DNA of 17,146 nucleotides, taken from contig JAFGKV010000224.1 in the NCBI GenBank assembly GCA_016928395.1, positions 1 to 17,146 on the forward strand. Reading direction: 5' to 3'. The translations under genes and the position numbers were made by a program. Positions 7,784 to 15,664 of the stretch are shown here, in pieces. Below the pieces are notes generated by a model, which worked only from the letters and a program-made list of their open reading frames with translations, made no database searches and had not been told where the DNA came from. This DNA is from Candidatus Fermentibacterota bacterium. GTDB lineage: Bacteria > JAFGKV01. Each line of letters opens with the position of its first letter. The stretch's first letter is position 1.

Positions 7784-8982
7784 TACTCTCCCGTCACCCG
7801 GTAGAAGAAACCCTCGGCCGTGGCCGGTTCGGAGTAGAGGGTGTCGGCCGTTGTGGCGATGAGGGAGAACGCTTCGAAGGCCGATAGCGAGCGATACACC
7901 CGGTAGAGATCGAACGGGAAATCGCTTGTCCAGTGAAGGGTGACGGTGGGGCCCATGACCTCTACCTCCAGCGTGATGGGCGGCGTCACCGTGCGTACGA
8001 ACACCCCGTTCTCGCAGGTCGTCAGATAGAGGCGATCTCCCGACGGGTGAAACACCAGGTCCACCGCGGGCAAAGGTAGTGGGGTGTCGGTACGGTCGAT
8101 CCAGGTTGTTCCCCAGTCCCATGAGAAGAGGAGTGTGTACGGCGAGAAGGTGACGGCAGCGGCCATTCCCGGGACGCCGGGGTTGAAGGCGATTCGCTTC
8201 GAGTCATGGGCATCGACCTGATGCCAGGTTGCAGCCCCGTCGCCGCTTCGGTAGATGCCGTTGTCATTGGAGCACAGCAGCACGAGGGAATCATGGGGGC
8301 TCACGGCCACGCAGTACACACCCAGGGAGGGCGGCAGGCCACCGCTTGTCTGCATCCACGTCTCTCCCGCATCGTCTGATCTGGTGACCTGCTGGTCGCC
8401 CGACACGTAGAGCCTGCCGCGCACCTGGGGATCCATGGCGATCCCCGTCATGGCGTAGTGAATGTGATTCGTCAACTGCTGCCATGTGAGCCCGCCGTTG
8501 ACCGACTTGAGAAGATCGCCGGGCGTGATGTCGTGCCATCCGCAGGCGAGAAGCGTATTGGGCCCGAACGGATCTGCCTTGATGTCCTTGAACCCGCCGC
8601 CCTGGGACGACCAGACGAGCTGGTTTGTCACACCCCAGTCGTGGCTCAGCTCGACATACCCCTTGAAGAATGCGTTCTGCCGCCCGGTGAGAATGCGGCC
8701 CGGCACATCCGGATGGGCCAGGATAGACCACACTTCCCGGCCGATCCATCCAGGTTGTTCGCGATTCGTCCACACGCTGTCATCAATGGCGTAGTACAGA
8801 AACCCGGTCACAGAACCCACCAGCAGCGTGTTCGTCGCCGCGTCCACGGACATGCACGTGCTGCCGGTGCTGATGCCGCCCAGGGCCTGCCACGGGCCGA
8901 GGGTGGCCCTGCAGGTTTGGAAGGGCGCGAAGACGATGAGCGAAAAGACCATCGCGAGCCTCATGAGGGCACCGTGGCGCAT
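7783..8982 (-). CDS. Secreted Asp-box (BNR-type) beta-propeller protein
   Basis: 399-aa exported protein of unknown substrate. Residues 1-26 form a signal peptide (positively charged start, hydrophobic LAMVFSLIVFAPF core, probable cleavage after TCRA). The body contains Asp-box motifs S-x-D/N-x-G-x-T-W near residues 160 (SVNGGLTW), 202 (SDDAGETW), 246 (SGDGAATW) and 287 (SWDWGTTW), plus a degenerate one near 113. These occur at propeller blade turns in sortilin-, sialidase- and YCF48-like proteins. The last 65 residues (TVTLHWTS to FFYRVTGE) look like a fibronectin III-type beta sandwich. The ATG at 8982 has GGAGGT 4-5 nt upstream; an upstream in-frame ATG at 9066 would place 28 residues before the signal. 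No catalytic residues were identified. It is downstream of, and co-directional with, the lipoprotein gene at 9126-10838. Confidence 0.8.
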   Translation of the reverse strand: MRHGALMRLAMVFSLIVFAPFQTCRATLGPWQALGGISTGSTCMSVDAATNTLLVGSVTGFLYYAIDDSVWTNREQPGWIGREVWSILAHPDVPGRILTGRQNAFFKGYVELSHDWGVTNQLVWSSQGGGFKDIKADPFGPNTLLACGWHDITPGDLLKSVNGGLTWQQLTNHIHYAMTGIAMDPQVRGRLYVSGDQQVTRSDDAGETWMQTSGGLPPSLGVYCVAVSPHDSLVLLCSNDNGIYRSGDGAATWHQVDAHDSKRIAFNPGVPGMAAAVTFSPYTLLFSWDWGTTWIDRTDTPLPLPAVDLVFHPSGDRLYLTTCENGVFVRTVTPPITLEVEVMGPTVTLHWTSDFPFDLYRVYRSLSAFEAFSLIATTADTLYSEPATAEGFFYRVTGE

Positions 8983-9046
8983 GAACACCTCCGGGCACGG
9001 CGCTCGTGCAGGCCGGCCATTGATTGGAGGAAAGCAGGGGAGGAAT

Positions 9047-9079
9047 CCATAGGTCCTAAACGACATGTACGACCTATGG
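9047..9079. repeat. Perfect 9-bp inverted repeat between the two propeller genes
   Basis: CCATAGGTC (9047-9055) and GACCTATGG (9071-9079) are exact reverse complements separated by 15 nt. The element lies 47 bp past the end of the lipoprotein gene and 65 bp before the ATG of the Asp-box protein gene, both on the minus strand. No T-run follows. It may be an operator or a transcript-processing hairpin. Confidence 0.7.
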
Positions 9080-9125
9080 CTCTCCGCATCAGTCGTGCCG
9101 CGTACTCCGTCTTCGAAGCCCTTCG

Positions 9126-10838
9126 TTACCTTGTCGATCGGGCCTGTCTCCCCAGGCTGGCCATTGCCTGGATGCGAAGGCGATAGAGCTTGTGATCCAT
9201 CGTGAAGGGGAGCCGTCCTATCATCCAGACGTCATCTCCGGCAAGGGCAATGCCGCACGGCTCGGGGAGGATCGCCAAAGGTCGATAGGTGTTGACGATG
9301 GCGCCGGATGCATCGAGCCGGTGCAGCGCCTCCAACGCCAGCCAGGAACGCGCTGCCGCCCACAGATCACTTCCGTCGTGGGCCAGCCCTCCTACCTCGT
9401 CACAGGGATAGGCGAAGGATGCCGCGATGCCCTCCGGGGAAGAGAACCGGCGGATCATTCGCTCGGAGCCGTCGGTTCCCCAGAGAGACTGTGCGTCGCC
9501 GGCCAGATAGCCGATGTCGAAATCGGGATATGGGATGAAGTAGTCGCCGCTGGTGGGAAGGCGATAGACCCGTTCGGTCACCTTGTCGGCCAGCCACAGA
9601 TGCGTGCCGTCATGGGTCAGCCCGCCGGGGCTGGAGCCGGGGCAATCGAACTGGGAGATGACCGCCCCCGTGGTATCGAGCTTGTAGAGTCGGTCGGGAT
9701 CAGGATCGACGTCGCCGTCGGCCACCCACAGATGGGTACCGTCGAAGGTCAAGTCTGCGGGGGCGTGGCCTGGAGCCGCGAATGAGGTCACCATCTGACC
9801 CGCGGTATCCACTCTGTAGATGAGGTCGGTCACTCCATCGGAGTACCACAAATGCCCATCGCCGAAGGCGAGGCCGGACCCCATGCTTGTTGAGCTCCCC
9901 GGTGCCGGGAATGAGGTCAGCGTCTGGCCCTCGGGCGTGCATTGGAAGATGCGGGTCTCGCCTTGGTCCCATGACGCATACCAGAGGGTGTTGCCATCGA
10001 AGGTGAGGCCGCCCAGGCCGGCGCCCTGGCATCGAATCGAGTCTATATGCGTACCGTGTGTGCTGACCTTGAAAAGCCATGGCTGGCCGTAGAACCCGTC
10101 GGCACACCAGAAATGGGTGCCATCGAAGGCCAGACCGGTGATCTGACCGGAGCCCGGCGAATGGAAGATACTCGTCTCTCCGGGAGCCACACGGTAGATC
10201 TTGCCGGTGCCCCACCAGTTGTCGCCGACCAGGAGGTTCGTACCATCGAACGCGATGCCCGAGGGGTATTGCCCGGGGTTCGGATGGGTGACCGACAGGC
10301 CTGTGATCGGATCCAGCGACCAGATGCCTTGATCCATGAGTATGCATACCCTGGCACCATCCCACGTGAGATCCTTGGGGAAGCCCTCCGGAAGGGGAAA
10401 GGAATCCACCAGCGCGACCAGTGCACCACCCTTGGCGGCCTGCCACGTACCATTGTCGTTCAAGGCGGTATTCTCGTAGGTGCCCGATGCGGTGGTGTCG
10501 CCTTCGTCTATGGTGCCCGTGAAGGCGATCTTCTGATCGATGTCGCCGAAAGTGATGGAGTGGCCATCGACCCTGCCGGTGACCGGCGCATCGGCCATGT
10601 CGATATCGGGAATGGTGATGGTCCCGCTCACATTTGACCCGTTCTGCTCGGCCTGGAGATAGAAGGGACCGCTGTCGGATCCCCCCGAGCTGTGCCATGT
10701 CCCCATCCAGAAACCCGCCATGTCGGCGGGGATCACGTCGTCTCCGGGTGGTGAGGAGCTGTCGCTGCAGCCGAGAAGAAAGAAGGGGGTGAGCACAGCG
10801 AACCATTGTATGTGTCTGAGTATGTGTCTGACGCCCAT
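9126..10838 (-). CDS. Lipoprotein with N-terminal beta-barrel-like domain and about ten propeller repeats
   Basis: 570-aa exported lipoprotein. The signal peptide ends in the lipobox LLGC with lipidated C24; serine at +2 suggests outer-membrane localisation. Residues 40-135 form a beta-rich domain (GFWMGTWHSSGG, NGSNVSGTITI, GTYENTALNDNGTW) similar in style to lipocalin-like barrels of bacterial lipoproteins. From about residue 155 there are about ten repeats with a core like GLTFDGTHLWVAD, at 156, 194, 235, 277, 322, 362, 407, 443, 483 and 528, spaced 36-45 residues and often followed by IYRVDTTG. This is a six-bladed-or-larger NHL/SMP30-like propeller pattern. ATG 10838 has AGGAGG 7 nt upstream. 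No enzymatic motif was recognised; ligand or carbohydrate binding, or a structural role, are possible. Confidence 0.85.
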   Translation of the reverse strand: MGVRHILRHIQWFAVLTPFFLLGCSDSSSPPGDDVIPADMAGFWMGTWHSSGGSDSGPFYLQAEQNGSNVSGTITIPDIDMADAPVTGRVDGHSITFGDIDQKIAFTGTIDEGDTTASGTYENTALNDNGTWQAAKGGALVALVDSFPLPEGFPKDLTWDGARVCILMDQGIWSLDPITGLSVTHPNPGQYPSGIAFDGTNLLVGDNWWGTGKIYRVAPGETSIFHSPGSGQITGLAFDGTHFWCADGFYGQPWLFKVSTHGTHIDSIRCQGAGLGGLTFDGNTLWYASWDQGETRIFQCTPEGQTLTSFPAPGSSTSMGSGLAFGDGHLWYSDGVTDLIYRVDTAGQMVTSFAAPGHAPADLTFDGTHLWVADGDVDPDPDRLYKLDTTGAVISQFDCPGSSPGGLTHDGTHLWLADKVTERVYRLPTSGDYFIPYPDFDIGYLAGDAQSLWGTDGSERMIRRFSSPEGIAASFAYPCDEVGGLAHDGSDLWAAARSWLALEALHRLDASGAIVNTYRPLAILPEPCGIALAGDDVWMIGRLPFTMDHKLYRLRIQAMASLGRQARSTR

Positions 10839-10902
10839 CGAAGTGCCTCCTGGTAACAGGTCCTCGGTGCCACATCACGGGGCGCACTCCCTCAGCGGCA
10901 TG

Positions 10903-10925
10903 GGCGCGTGAGACCCGCACGCGCC
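10903..10925. repeat. Strong GC hairpin in the divergent intergenic region
   Basis: GGCGCGTG (10903-10910) and CACGCGCC (10918-10925) are exact reverse complements with a 7-nt loop. The hairpin is 65 nt upstream of the lipoprotein ATG, so it would be in its 5' leader or promoter. The 299-bp region 10839-11137 holds no credible gene. A TAGAAT at 11052-11057 (five of six matches to the -10 consensus, no clear -35) might be a promoter for the methyltransferase gene. Confidence 0.5.
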
Positions 10926-11137
10926 GAAGGGAGGAATCCGCCCCGACTGTGAGTCAAGTGGGCAACGTAGTTCTCGAGCCAGGCGCGTCAAGTGTTCTGT
11001 GTATCAGGCTCCCCCAAAGGAGGCCAAGGGGTTCCCGCGGCTTCGCTGCAATAGAATGCCTGGCCCTGCCGACCATGGAGTGAATGAGCAGTCACCGAAC
11101 ATGCCTTGAGGATCTGGGCAGTAACCGGGAGCATACC

Positions 11138-11848
11138 ATGTCAGAGCAACGACACTCACAGTGGCGAGGCATCCGGGCCAAGTCCGCAGCCTGGTGGTTT
11201 AACACCCGGGCCCGGACCAGGGTTGAGCACGGGGTGCTTGAGACGATCAGGAGCACGGTCAGGAAAGACGACGTAGTCCTCGATCTCGGGGCAGGCACGG
11301 GGTTCTTCGCCCTCGCGGTGGCGCCGATGCTCGATGGGGGCAGAGTAGTCGCCCTGGACCTGTCGCCGGATATGCTGTCAGGGCTGGTTCGTCACGCAAC
11401 GCGGAGCCGTCTCACCAGCAGGATCGAACCGGTCGTCGCGGAGGCAACCAAGACAGGGCTGCCGGATGCCTCTGTGAACCTCGTCATAAGCGGTAATCTA
11501 CTGCACGAGCTTCCTGATCCGGCTGCCGCCCTGAACGAGATGGCTCGAGTGCTGAAGCCGGGAGGCCACGTCGTGATTCAGGACTTCCATGACGGCATAG
11601 TCGGCCGGCTCATGAAGGCGCTCCATCATCACCAGGCCCGAGGGGCCCTCGGGACGGATGAAATCGGTCGACAACTCAGGGCCGCGGGATTCTCCGACGT
11701 AAGGGTCACCGCGTCAGGTGTACGCTATCTCGCCACAGGGCGCAAGAACAGCATCTGTGAGGCGCAGGAACGTCCTGAAGCGCCGTCTGGCCACGAGAAG
11801 GAGACTGAACGCGGCGTGATCCCCAGCCCCCACGCGACAGGCGTATGA
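11138..11848 (+). CDS. Class I SAM-dependent methyltransferase (UbiE/Methyltransf_11-like)
   Basis: 236-aa soluble enzyme with a Rossmann-type fold. Motif I is VLDLGAGTGFF (47-57), with the acidic end of strand 2 at D74 in ALDLSPDM, a motif near AEATKTGLPD (101-110), post-motif NLLHELPD (120-127), and MARVLKPGGHVVIQDF (135-150). The substrate is unknown; no arsenite- or quinone-specific residues were recognised. ATG 11138 has CGGGAG 7 nt upstream; the in-frame ATG at 11084 has a poorer site and adds 18 residues. The fold normally ends close to residue 200 (VRYLATGRK). The remaining 35 residues (from NSICEAQ to HATGV) are charged and unrelated, and overlap the degenerate domain on the opposite strand. 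That suggests readthrough past a lost stop codon after nearby DNA was rearranged. Confidence 0.85.
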   Translation: MSEQRHSQWRGIRAKSAAWWFNTRARTRVEHGVLETIRSTVRKDDVVLDLGAGTGFFALAVAPMLDGGRVVALDLSPDMLSGLVRHATRSRLTSRIEPVVAEATKTGLPDASVNLVISGNLLHELPDPAAALNEMARVLKPGGHVVIQDFHDGIVGRLMKALHHHQARGALGTDEIGRQLRAAGFSDVRVTASGVRYLATGRKNSICEAQERPEAPSGHEKETERGVIPSPHATGV

Positions 11849-12010
11849 GCCGGCAGCCAGGTCGGCAGTCACCAGCGAAAGCACATGCGCCGCGGCGCCA
11901 AGGGGCCGAGGCGGAATGGCCCTCACCTCTCTCCCCAAGAGACCCCGCAACGAGAGTCGTACCCACGCCATGTCCGAGCAGGGATGAGGAGAGCTCTGGA
12001 GCGCGAGCAC
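11786..12010 (-). pseudogene. Remnant of a FlgD-Ig / T9SS-type C-terminal domain
   Basis: Translating the minus strand gives a segment matching the pattern of C-terminal FlgD-Ig or type IX sorting modules of secreted proteins: ALQSSPHPCSD (like the PNPF start), VRLSLRGLLGREVRAI (like VRLAVYDLLGREV), then DLAAGSYACRVGAGDHA followed by LLLVARR (like the L-x-x-G-Y-x-x-R-x-x-A-G and terminal LVR). About 12 residues between the PNP-like motif and the LLGREV strand are missing, no start or ribosome site is visible, and the frame runs past the usual terminus. It therefore looks like a decayed gene end, overlapping the methyltransferase tail by 63 nt. The rest of the 388-bp gap up to comM (12011-12236) shows no recognisable gene. 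The match is by eye only. Confidence 0.45.
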
Positions 12011-12236
12011 CTTTGGTGCAAAGACCTTTTCTTCGGCCCCGACGCGGTTGCCGAATGCGCGTATGCCACCCGAGGATGGCACGAAGAGCCTGTGGTCCGC
12101 AACAATGGGCTTGATACCGGTGGTCTGCGGCGATCGTTCCGCCTCTGAGTGCGTAACGGGACTCAACCCAGGCCAACACGCGGCACACCCTTGACCCTGT
12201 TGACAGTCTGCAGGAAGCCTTCCGGTCCCCCTTCTT

Positions 12237-13772
12237 CTATGACCAGTATGACCGGTCGAGGCTACGGTACTGGATGGCTTCAGCCAAGTGCGCGGCGCCG
12301 ATGAGGTCGGCGCCTTCGATGTCGGCGATGGTACGGGCGACCTTAAGGATGCGGTCATAGGCCCGGGCGCTGAAACCGAGACGGCGAATGGCGGCGTCGA
12401 TGATGGCGTCGGCGCCAGGCTCCAGCTTGCAGTACTTGCGTATATGCTTTGACTGCATGTGGGCATTACAGTAGAGCCCCTGCTTATCCTTGAAACGGGC
12501 CAATTGGACATCCCGCGCCCGGTTCACCCTTTCGCGAACAACCTCCGACGTCTCGCCAGTGGGCGCCTTGATCATGTGATCATACGGAAGGGATGCGACC
12601 TCCACGTGAATATCGATCCGATCCAGTAAGGGCCCGGAAATCTTGTAGAGGTAGCGCTGGATCTGAGGCGGCGAGCAGGTGCATTCATGGTGCGGATCGC
12701 CGAAGTAGCCGCAGGGGCAAGGGTTCATGGCGGCGGCGAGCATGAACCGGGCCGGATAGGTCAGCGCTGTGGCCGCGCGGGAAATGGTGACCGTGCCGTC
12801 TTCCATGGGTTGGCGCATGACCTCCAGCACGTTTTTTCTGAACTCCGGCAGCTCATCCAGGAACAGAACCCCGTTGTGGGCCAGGCTGACCTCCCCGGGC
12901 CGAGGGTATGCACCGCCGCCGATGAGGCCTGCGTCGGAGATGGTATGATGCGGCGAACGGAAGGGTCTCGTCGCAATGATCGCTTCGTCAGTCTTCAGGA
13001 GCCCAGCGACGCTATGGATCTTGGTGGTCTCCAGGGCCTCCTCCAGAGTCATGGCGGGCAGGACCGTCGGCAGGCGGCGTGCCAGCATGGTCTTGCCCGA
13101 CCCTGGCGGCCCCAACATCAGGATATTGTGTCCGCCCGCGGCAGCCACCTCCAACGAGCGTTTGACGTTTTGCTGGCCCTTCACGTCGGCGAAGTCGACC
13201 TCGTAGGCCGCGGCCTGGCGGAAGGCCTGCTGCATGTCCACCGAGAAGGCGGGTGGTTCCCCGTCGGACTCGAGGATAGTCACCGCCTCCCGCAGAGAAT
13301 CTGCGGGCCAGACCTTGAGCCCCTGTACGATGGCGGCTTCCCTGGCATTTGACCGGGGCACAATCACCGCCTCGATGCCCTCTCGAATGGCGGCCAAGGC
13401 GATGGGAAGCACGCCATGCACGGGGCGGAGTATGCCGTCCAGCGAGAGTTCTCCCAAGAGAATAGCCTGTTCAGGCCGGTGTAACTCCACCTGTTCCGTG
13501 GCGACCAAGATGCCGATGCTGATGGGGAGGTCGAAGGCAGAACCCTCCTTCTTGCGATCGGCGGGGGCGAGATTGATGGTCACCCGGCGGTGCGGAAAAT
13601 GGAAACCCGAGTTGCGGACCGCGGCCAAGACTCGGTCGCGGCTTTCCTTTACCGCCGCATCAGGAAGCCCCACGGTGGCGAACTGAGGCAGCCCCGATGC
13701 AATATCGGCTTCGACCTGTACGACATAGGCGTCAATGCCCACGACCGACGCACTCAGCACCCGAGCCAGCAC
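12237..13772 (-). CDS. comM: YifB/ComM family Mg-chelatase-like AAA+ ATPase
   Basis: 511-aa cytoplasmic ATPase. ComM is a hexameric helicase promoting branch migration of DNA strand exchange in natural transformation; many homologues occur in species not known to be competent. Domains: ChlI-like N-terminal domain (MLARVLSASVVGIDAYVV to about 160, with PADRKKEGSAFDLPI), Walker A GPPGSGKT (221-228), Walker B VLFLDELPE (302-310), a cysteine cluster PCPCGYFG...CTC (C352, C354, C364, C366), then PLLDRIDIHVE and a C-terminal lid ending YRSLDRSYWS. Full family length. The start is GTG at 13772 with AGGAGGT 4 nt upstream; that ribosome site overlaps the stop of the preceding bactofilin gene (TAA-CT-GTG), implying translational coupling. 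Confidence 0.95.
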   Translation of the reverse strand: MLARVLSASVVGIDAYVVQVEADIASGLPQFATVGLPDAAVKESRDRVLAAVRNSGFHFPHRRVTINLAPADRKKEGSAFDLPISIGILVATEQVELHRPEQAILLGELSLDGILRPVHGVLPIALAAIREGIEAVIVPRSNAREAAIVQGLKVWPADSLREAVTILESDGEPPAFSVDMQQAFRQAAAYEVDFADVKGQQNVKRSLEVAAAGGHNILMLGPPGSGKTMLARRLPTVLPAMTLEEALETTKIHSVAGLLKTDEAIIATRPFRSPHHTISDAGLIGGGAYPRPGEVSLAHNGVLFLDELPEFRKNVLEVMRQPMEDGTVTISRAATALTYPARFMLAAAMNPCPCGYFGDPHHECTCSPPQIQRYLYKISGPLLDRIDIHVEVASLPYDHMIKAPTGETSEVVRERVNRARDVQLARFKDKQGLYCNAHMQSKHIRKYCKLEPGADAIIDAAIRRLGFSARAYDRILKVARTIADIEGADLIGAAHLAEAIQYRSLDRSYWS

Positions 13773-13774
13773 AG

Positions 13775-14194
13775 TTACCTCCTGGGCTTGTGGCGGGTCC
13801 CTATGTCGAGGCGGCCCGTCACTGACGCGCCATCCTCAAGTACGAGGGACCACGCGCGGATGTCCCCGATCACCCGGGCGCTGGGGCTCAGTAGCACGCG
13901 CCCCGACGACCACAGGTCGCCTCGAATCATTCCATGCACGATGATCTCTCCCGCATGAATGCTGCCGAACACCGTGGCCTCCTTGCGTATCAAAACGCTG
14001 GCCCCCGTCATCAAATCCCGGCCGATGTTCTCGGTGACCTGAAGGTCTTCTAGCTCGATCCGACGATTGCACGCTGCGCACGGCACCGAGATCGCTTCCC
14101 TGGCGACCGACGTCTCTCGTCCGCAGTAGGGGCATGCGACCGTGCGCATGGCGCGGTCTGCCGCGGGAGGGCGACTCATGGCCACACCGAGCAT
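13775..14194 (-). CDS. Bactofilin-family protein with N-terminal zinc ribbon
   Basis: 139-aa protein. Residues 20-44 form a zinc-ribbon (C21-x2-C24 and C39-x2-C42 in ACPYCGRE...PCAACNRR). Residues 50-132 form a bactofilin/polymer-forming core: short beta-helix repeats such as GASVLIRKEATVFGSIHAG, IIVHGMIRGDLWSSG, and LLSPSARVIGDIRAWSLVLEDGAS. Bactofilins polymerise without nucleotide and scaffold cell-envelope processes. The zinc finger replaces the usual unstructured N-terminal tail. The ATG at 14194 is 9 nt beyond the upstream bactofilin stop; internal ATGs at 14179 and 14149 are possible but have no better ribosome site. It is sandwiched between a canonical bactofilin and comM with a 2-nt gap to the latter. 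Confidence 0.85.
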   Translation of the reverse strand: MLGVAMSRPPAADRAMRTVACPYCGRETSVAREAISVPCAACNRRIELEDLQVTENIGRDLMTGASVLIRKEATVFGSIHAGEIIVHGMIRGDLWSSGRVLLSPSARVIGDIRAWSLVLEDGASVTGRLDIGTRHKPRR

Positions 14195-14203
14195 GCAATG
14201 GCT

Positions 14204-14707
14204 CTACTTGATGCCGGTTTTCACCGCCTTGACCAGGAGTTCAGGAGCCGAGGCCGTGGAGTCGGCACCGAGAGCGCTTACCGCGATGGCGGGCTTGGGC
14301 TTCTGTACATCGGCGCCCGAAGGGTTGACATCACAGTGACCGACGAACGTGGCCCCCTCGGCGATGGCCAGGCGTGACGCGCGGATATCGCCGATCAAGC
14401 TCGCCGTCGGGTTGAGTTGCACCTTGCCCTCGGCCATGATATTGCCGGAGACTTTTCCGTCGACCACGACATTACCCGATCGTATGTCGGCGTGCACGTC
14501 GCCCGACTGCCCCACGATGAGAAAACCCTTGGTGGTGAGTTCGCCCTCGAACTTGCCATCGATCTTCAGCGGCCTCTCGAAAGTAAGGGTGCCCTTGAAG
14601 CTCGTGTCGGCACCCAGAGTCGTCTCCACCTCGCCCTCCGGCGTCGGCGCGAACGGTCGTGGCTGCACGGGGTCATCCCACTCTGACTGGCGGTCTCTCT
14701 TGATCAT
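14204..14707 (-). CDS. Bactofilin (polymer-forming cytoskeletal protein)
   Basis: 167-aa cytoskeletal protein. After a hydrophilic, proline-rich N-terminus (residues 1-27), the DUF583 core at about 28-126 shows the repeating beta-helix pattern (FKGTLTFERPLKIDGKFEG, GFLIVGQSGDVHADIRSG, VVVDGKVSGNI, VQLNPTASLIGDIRASRLAIAEGATFVGHCDV). A flexible alanine- and proline-rich tail follows. ATG 14707 is supported by GAGGAGGT 7 nt upstream, a strong site; longer in-frame versions reach back over the plsC stop and are less likely. It probably polymerises at the inner membrane and may coassemble with the zinc-ribbon paralogue encoded 9 nt downstream. Confidence 0.92.
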   Translation of the reverse strand: MIKRDRQSEWDDPVQPRPFAPTPEGEVETTLGADTSFKGTLTFERPLKIDGKFEGELTTKGFLIVGQSGDVHADIRSGNVVVDGKVSGNIMAEGKVQLNPTASLIGDIRASRLAIAEGATFVGHCDVNPSGADVQKPKPAIAVSALGADSTASAPELLVKAVKTGIK

Positions 14708-14787
14708 CGATGTAACCTCCTCTGAGGCGGCCTTCTCTCGCGGAAGGAACCTCTCGATTGTGGCGCGTGGCGATACCATGCGCGCCG

Positions 14788-15576
14788 TCACACACCTGAT
14801 GCCCACAGGGGACGATATGGGGGATCCAGAAGGTCGACGATAGGGCGGGTATAGGCCTCCATCTCTTGAGCCTTATCCGTGTTGGGATCCGGTTGAGCAA
14901 TAAAGGGGCCGCCAATGCGGAGCACAATGGTCGTGAGATGGGGAAATCTTGAGCCCACGCCCAGCATTCGCTCCGTACCCTGCAATGCCATGGGCAACAC
15001 CAGGTTGCCGCGCAGATAGTTCGCCAGGGCCGGTACTGGTGGCCCCATGCGGCCGGTCCTCGTGCGGGTTCCTTCAGGGAAGAGCAATACCGGATGGGCA
15101 GCCACCACACGCTTGAATGCCTTGAAGCTCTCCAGGGCCTGCCGCCGCTTCACTTCGGGGGTTTCATCCGCCAGCGCCTGGATCACCTTGATGGTGTTCA
15201 CGCCGGCGGTGAAGAAGCGGCGCCAAAGTGTTCGGTAGGTCTTCTGACCCGCAAGAGAGAACAGGGAGCGCGAGAGATCCCCGAAGCCGACGCGATTGAG
15301 CAGTTGCTCGATGATGTGGGAGTCGGCATAGCTGGCATGGTTTGAGATGATGACCAGGGGCGATCCCGCCCGATGCCTATTCCATGCCTCCTGAAGGTGC
15401 GGGAGTCCCTCCACGCGGGAGTCACGACGGATGAAGGAACCGACAAACCAGCCTCCCAGGAGGCGGTTGATTTCGGCGGAACTAAAGACGGCGGCGTATG
15501 ACAATCGCGAGTGCACGGCGGTGATATCGCTCCGTAGTGAAGCATCCTCGGGTTGACCGGAAGTGGAACGCACCAT
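14788..15576 (-). CDS. PlsC-like lysophospholipid/1-acylglycerol-3-phosphate acyltransferase
   Basis: 262-aa membrane-associated acyltransferase expected to acylate lysophosphatidic acid or a related lipid. Catalytic NH-x4-D motif: N79-H80-A-S-Y-A-D85. Second motif FPEGTRTRTG (166-175), typical of the substrate-binding EGTR. A further GGPF near 222-225 and NLVLPMALQGTE near 191-202 fit motif IV of the family. One hydrophobic segment near residues 29-49 could anchor the protein. ATG 15576 is the only good candidate in the region but has no clear Shine-Dalgarno. The gene begins a co-directional run with two bactofilins and comM, with 80 bp to the first bactofilin. Confidence 0.9.
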   Translation of the reverse strand: MVRSTSGQPEDASLRSDITAVHSRLSYAAVFSSAEINRLLGGWFVGSFIRRDSRVEGLPHLQEAWNRHRAGSPLVIISNHASYADSHIIEQLLNRVGFGDLSRSLFSLAGQKTYRTLWRRFFTAGVNTIKVIQALADETPEVKRRQALESFKAFKRVVAAHPVLLFPEGTRTRTGRMGPPVPALANYLRGNLVLPMALQGTERMLGVGSRFPHLTTIVLRIGGPFIAQPDPNTDKAQEMEAYTRPIVDLLDPPYRPLWASGV

Positions 15577-15664
15577 AAGGTAGCAGGACTCGCCCCGGAG
15601 GAAAGGGGGGAGTTTCTGCTCGGGTGGCGAACGTTCAGGGGTGCTGGACCTAGCGCACTCGTGG

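Noticed and set aside
7783-10838. Sialidase or other glycoside hydrolase activity of the propeller proteins
   Set aside because: Asp-box motifs alone do not show catalysis, and the arginine triad of sialidases is not evident.
11885-12148. Plus-strand open frames between the methyltransferase and comM
   Set aside because: Arginine- and proline-rich translations with no ribosome site or recognisable domain; they look like chance frames opposite the degenerate segment.
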